A stretch of DNA of 22,386 bases, from contig DUJZ01000134.1 of assembly GCA_013329565.1 (NCBI GenBank), positions 349 through 22,734 on the forward strand. Direction: 5' to 3'. The stretch's first letter is position 1, and the number at the start of each line of letters is the position of its first letter. Origin of the DNA: Methanomassiliicoccales archaeon (lineage in GTDB: Archaea; Thermoplasmatota; Thermoplasmata; Methanomassiliicoccales; UBA472). The position numbers were made by a program, and so were the translations under genes. This document shows, piece after piece, positions 20,023-22,386 of the stretch. The notes beneath the pieces were generated by a model. That model ran no database searches, had not been told where the DNA came from, and saw only the letters and a list, made by a program, of their open reading frames with translations.

Positions 20023-20571
20023 GTGGTGGACATCGATCTGGCCGGGATGCTCAAGGGACTGCGGTCCCTGGACGTCGAGGAATGCCGGGCGGCCTTGGAG
20101 GACAGCCGGGAACTTTTAATGGCCGGCTGGGCCGATCGACGGCTGCTGCAAGCGCTGATCCCGCTGACCGAGGCTGAGGACGATCAGGTCAGGAGGGACG
20201 CCTCCTGGTGCATCGGGAAGCTGGCGCTCATGAAGATCGGCGACCCCCGCTCCGTGGAAAGCCTTATCGTTCTCACCACCGACCTGGACGAGGAGGTGCG
20301 GGCCAACGCGGCCTGGGCACTTGGCGAGCTGGCCGGGCAGAACATTGGCGATACGATGTCCATCGAGGCCCTGAACATTCTACTTACCGACACGGACAAA
20401 GAGGTGAGGGGGATGGCCGCCTGGGCCCTGGGCCGGATGGCCGACAAGATGAGAGTTACTTCCCCCTCGTCCGTCCCGTTATTGGAAGCGATGCTCCAGG
20501 ACAAGAGCGAATACCTGCGCAAGGGGGCGGAATGGTCCCTGGAGCGCATTCGCCGGCTTCGTCCGCTCTGA
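20023..20571 (+). CDS. HEAT-repeat protein
   Basis: This 182-residue protein is built of about four HEAT-like repeats of the PBS-lyase type. The clearest are VRRDASWCIGKLALMKIGDPRSVESLIVLTTD, VRANAAWALGELAGQNIGDTMSIEALNILLTD and VRGMAAWALGRMADKMRVTSPSSVPLLEAMLQD, each about 39 residues apart. Such proteins form curved alpha-solenoid scaffolds for protein-protein contacts. Translation begins at a GTG (20023), with a second GTG next to it and AGGAG about 10 bases upstream. It lies 24 bases after the Cys-rich gene. It has no signal peptide and is likely cytosolic. The partner is unknown. Confidence 0.85.
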   Translation: MVDIDLAGMLKGLRSLDVEECRAALEDSRELLMAGWADRRLLQALIPLTEAEDDQVRRDASWCIGKLALMKIGDPRSVESLIVLTTDLDEEVRANAAWALGELAGQNIGDTMSIEALNILLTDTDKEVRGMAAWALGRMADKMRVTSPSSVPLLEAMLQDKSEYLRKGAEWSLERIRRLRPL

Positions 20572-20610
20572 GGGTAACCGTTAAATCATCGCGGCCCTAA
20601 TCGGCTGAAC

Positions 20611-21489
20611 ATGCCCGGAGAACGTATGCTCAAGGTCGGACTGGTGCAGATGGCCATGTCGTCCGAGGTCTCGGACAATCTGGAGAGGGCCGTGAGCATG
20701 TCCGAGGAGGCCGCATCGAAGGGCGCGGAAATCATCTGCCTGCCCGAGCTGTTCACCACACCCTACTTTCCAAGGGAGGATGATCCCGAAGGGAAGAAGG
20801 AGCGCGGAGGCTTCCTGAGCACCATCCCCGGATTTGTTACCGAGACATTGTCGGACCTGGCCATGAGGACCGGCACGGTCGTCATCGGCGGCTCCATCTA
20901 CGAGGCGGCGGAGGACGGGTTGTACAACACCGCCACCGTGTTCGATAGCGACGGACGGATGCTTGGTAAGTACCGCAAGACCCACATCCCGCACGACGAG
21001 TGCTTCTACGAACAGCATTACTTCAGGCCGGGCGACACCGGGTTCCGGGTTTTCCCTACTTCGAAAGGCAAGGTCTCCGCCCTGATCTGCTACGACCAGT
21101 GGTTTCCGGAGGCTGCACGTTGTTCGGCGCTGCTCGGAGCGGAGATCATCTTCTATCCGACCGCCATCGGCACCGTGCGCGGGATAGGCCAGGCGGAAGG
21201 TGATTGGCAGGAGGCCTGGGAGAACGTCATGCGTGGGCACGCCATAGCGAACGCCGTCCCGGTGTGCGCCGTGAACAGGGTCGGTACGGAAGGGGAGAGC
21301 GAGTTCTACGGCGGCTCCTTCGTCTGTGACGCCTTCGGCAAGACCTTGGCCCGGGCTGGAAATGGCGAGGAGGTTCTCGTGGCGGAAGTGGACATGGACC
21401 ACGGCAAGAGAGTGAGGGAGGGCTGGAGGTTCTTCCACAACCGCCGCCCGGAGTGCTACGGAGCGCTGGTTCAGAAAGAGGGGATGTGA
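20611..21489 (+). CDS. aguB: N-carbamoylputrescine amidase
   Basis: This 292-residue nitrilase-superfamily enzyme has the catalytic triad E46 (LPELF), K123 (KYRKTHIPHD) and C160 (ALICYDQWFPEAAR), as well as the family's RGHAIANAVPVCAVNRVG and EFYGGSFVCDAFG blocks. AguB hydrolyses N-carbamoylputrescine to putrescine, CO2 and ammonia. The gene for agmatine deiminase, which makes its substrate, starts one base after its stop, which strongly supports this call over other amidases of the superfamily. TTAAATC (20581-20587) is about 27 bases upstream of the ATG at 20611. MLKVGLVQ, five codons downstream, is an alternative start. Confidence 0.94.
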   Translation: MPGERMLKVGLVQMAMSSEVSDNLERAVSMSEEAASKGAEIICLPELFTTPYFPREDDPEGKKERGGFLSTIPGFVTETLSDLAMRTGTVVIGGSIYEAAEDGLYNTATVFDSDGRMLGKYRKTHIPHDECFYEQHYFRPGDTGFRVFPTSKGKVSALICYDQWFPEAARCSALLGAEIIFYPTAIGTVRGIGQAEGDWQEAWENVMRGHAIANAVPVCAVNRVGTEGESEFYGGSFVCDAFGKTLARAGNGEEVLVAEVDMDHGKRVREGWRFFHNRRPECYGALVQKEGM

Positions 21490-21490
21490 G

Positions 21491-22386
21491 TTGGCTCTGC
21501 AGGATGGCACACCGTTATCCAAAGGATACCGCATGCCTGCGGAGTGGGTGAAACACGACGCGACGTGGCTCTCCTGGCCGAAGAACCCGTTGACCTTCCC
21601 GGAGGACGTGATCGACGAGGTGGAGGGCGTGTTCGCGCAAATGGCCGTCGCCCTGAGCTCGGGAGAGCTGGTGAATATACTGGTGGACGACCAGGTCCTG
21701 GAGGACCGCGCGTACGCCAAGGTGGCCATGGCCGGGGCGAACATGTCTCACGTCCGTTTCTTGCACATAAAGAGCGCGGACGTCTGGATCAGGGACTACG
21801 GCCCGTCCTTTCTGCTGCATAGGGACACTGGAAGGAAGGCGGCCGTCAAATGGGACTTCAACGCCTGGGGGGCCAAGTACGACGACCTGCTATACGACGA
21901 CATCACCGGACAGCGGGTGGTCGAAAGCTCAGGATTCCCCTACTTCAAGCCCGGCATCGTCATGGAAGGCGGTTCCATCGACGTCAACGGGAACGGTTTG
22001 GTGATGACCACTGAACAGTGCCTGTTGAACAAGAACCGGAACCCGGACCTGGACCGCGGCCAGATCGAGGAATATCTGAGGCAGTACATCGCCACGCCGG
22101 ACGTGCTCTGGCTGGCGTCCGGCATAGAGGGGGACGATACCGACGGGCACATAGACGATTTCGCCCGCTTCTCTTCAAGATCCACCGTGCTCTGCGCCTT
22201 TTCTGACCTGGGGGAGAACGCGCCGGTGCTGGAGAGGAACTGGTCACTGCTCGAGGGGGCCAAGGACCGTTTCGGACTGGAACTGCAGCGCCTGCCCATG
22301 CCCGAGCCGCTGTACCTCGAGGAAGAGGAACGGAACCTTCCGGCCAGCTACGCCAACTTCTACATCGGCAACAAGGTGGTTCTTTT
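21491..22386 (+). CDS. aguA: Agmatine deiminase (partial, C-terminus beyond window)
   Basis: The first 298 residues of an agmatine deiminase are present; the frame is open to the window end. GYRMPAEWVKHDATWLSWP opens the family's N-terminus. ADVWIRDYGPSFL, KWDFNAWG, MEGGSIDVNGNGLVMTTEQCLLN and GIEGDDTDGHIDDFARF contain the substrate-binding and catalytic Asp, Glu and His residues. The catalytic cysteine near the C-terminus lies outside the window. The start is TTG at 21491, with GAGGGGATG just upstream and within one base of the aguB stop; ATG at 21533 would cut into the conserved N-terminus. It converts agmatine to N-carbamoylputrescine, so the operon makes putrescine from agmatine. Confidence 0.93.
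   Translation, partial: MALQDGTPLSKGYRMPAEWVKHDATWLSWPKNPLTFPEDVIDEVEGVFAQMAVALSSGELVNILVDDQVLEDRAYAKVAMAGANMSHVRFLHIKSADVWIRDYGPSFLLHRDTGRKAAVKWDFNAWGAKYDDLLYDDITGQRVVESSGFPYFKPGIVMEGGSIDVNGNGLVMTTEQCLLNKNRNPDLDRGQIEEYLRQYIATPDVLWLASGIEGDDTDGHIDDFARFSSRSTVLCAFSDLGENAPVLERNWSLLEGAKDRFGLELQRLPMPEPLYLEEEERNLPASYANFYIGNKVVL

Noticed and set aside
20581..21744. Antisense open frame of 387 codons over aguB and the start of aguA
   Set aside because: The plus-strand enzymes have complete catalytic motifs; the antisense translation shows low-complexity, unrecognisable sequence.
1..22386. CRISPR arrays, insertion sequences, prophage genes, rRNA genes
   Set aside because: No regularly spaced repeats, transposase or integrase motifs, terminal repeats or rRNA segments were seen on either strand.

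Overview
The window reads as a chromosomal segment of an archaeon, most likely a Thermoplasmatota member near the Methanomassiliicoccales. The sequence shows GC-rich genes separated by short AT-rich gaps. Many starts have a TATA-like box about 25-30 bases upstream and no Shine-Dalgarno site (leaderless promoters), while operon-internal and small genes do use GGAGG/GGTGAT sites. The gene set (HypE, DUF169, DUF2284, ArsA, class II photolyase remnant, heliorhodopsin-like tail, beta-CASP nuclease, tRNA without encoded CCA) fits this group. The phylum assignment is inference; archaeal origin is much safer.

Layout. 1-337: start of a LeuC/homoaconitase large subunit, minus strand. 513-1246: two tandem paralogous two-helix membrane proteins. 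1369-2877: RNase J-like MBL/beta-CASP nuclease. 2861-3618: broken class II photolyase, minus. 3682-4422: zinc phospholipase C-like protein with membrane tail, minus. 4530-4577: 15-residue lysine-rich ORF, minus. 4817-7401: polytopic membrane protein, Cdd1-type HhH protein, and an ACT-ACT-MBL fusion. 7424-7522: 32-residue ORF matching the last helix of heliorhodopsin, minus. 7657-8908: ArsA ATPase overlapping a vicinal-cysteine thioredoxin-like protein. 8891-10553: membrane protein with internal duplication, Fpg/MutM glycosylase, three-helix protein. 10619-12468: DUF2284, ArsR-type regulator, QueG-like ferredoxin-fold protein. 12458-13002: SemiSWEET and a 34-residue membrane ORF, minus. 13223-13906: DUF4256 protein and tRNA-Arg(TCG). 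14008-16544: HypE, then a DUF169-methyltransferase operon. 16546-17139: VIT/CCC1-like transporter, minus. 17377-19515: large secreted metallopeptidase. 19588-20571: tRNA-Val(TAC), Cys-rich mini protein, HEAT-repeat protein. 20611-22386: N-carbamoylputrescine amidase and agmatine deiminase (cut by the window end), which together convert agmatine to putrescine.

The most striking signal is the decay of two light-related genes within about 5 kb. The class II photolyase carries a frameshift, an in-frame TAG and an internal deletion of the FAD-binding core. The heliorhodopsin is represented only by its retinal-lysine helix. Together they suggest a lineage that descended from a light-exposed ancestor and has moved to a dark, probably anoxic, niche. 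The presence of HypE (NiFe hydrogenase maturation) is compatible with this. No CRISPR array, insertion sequence or prophage was seen.
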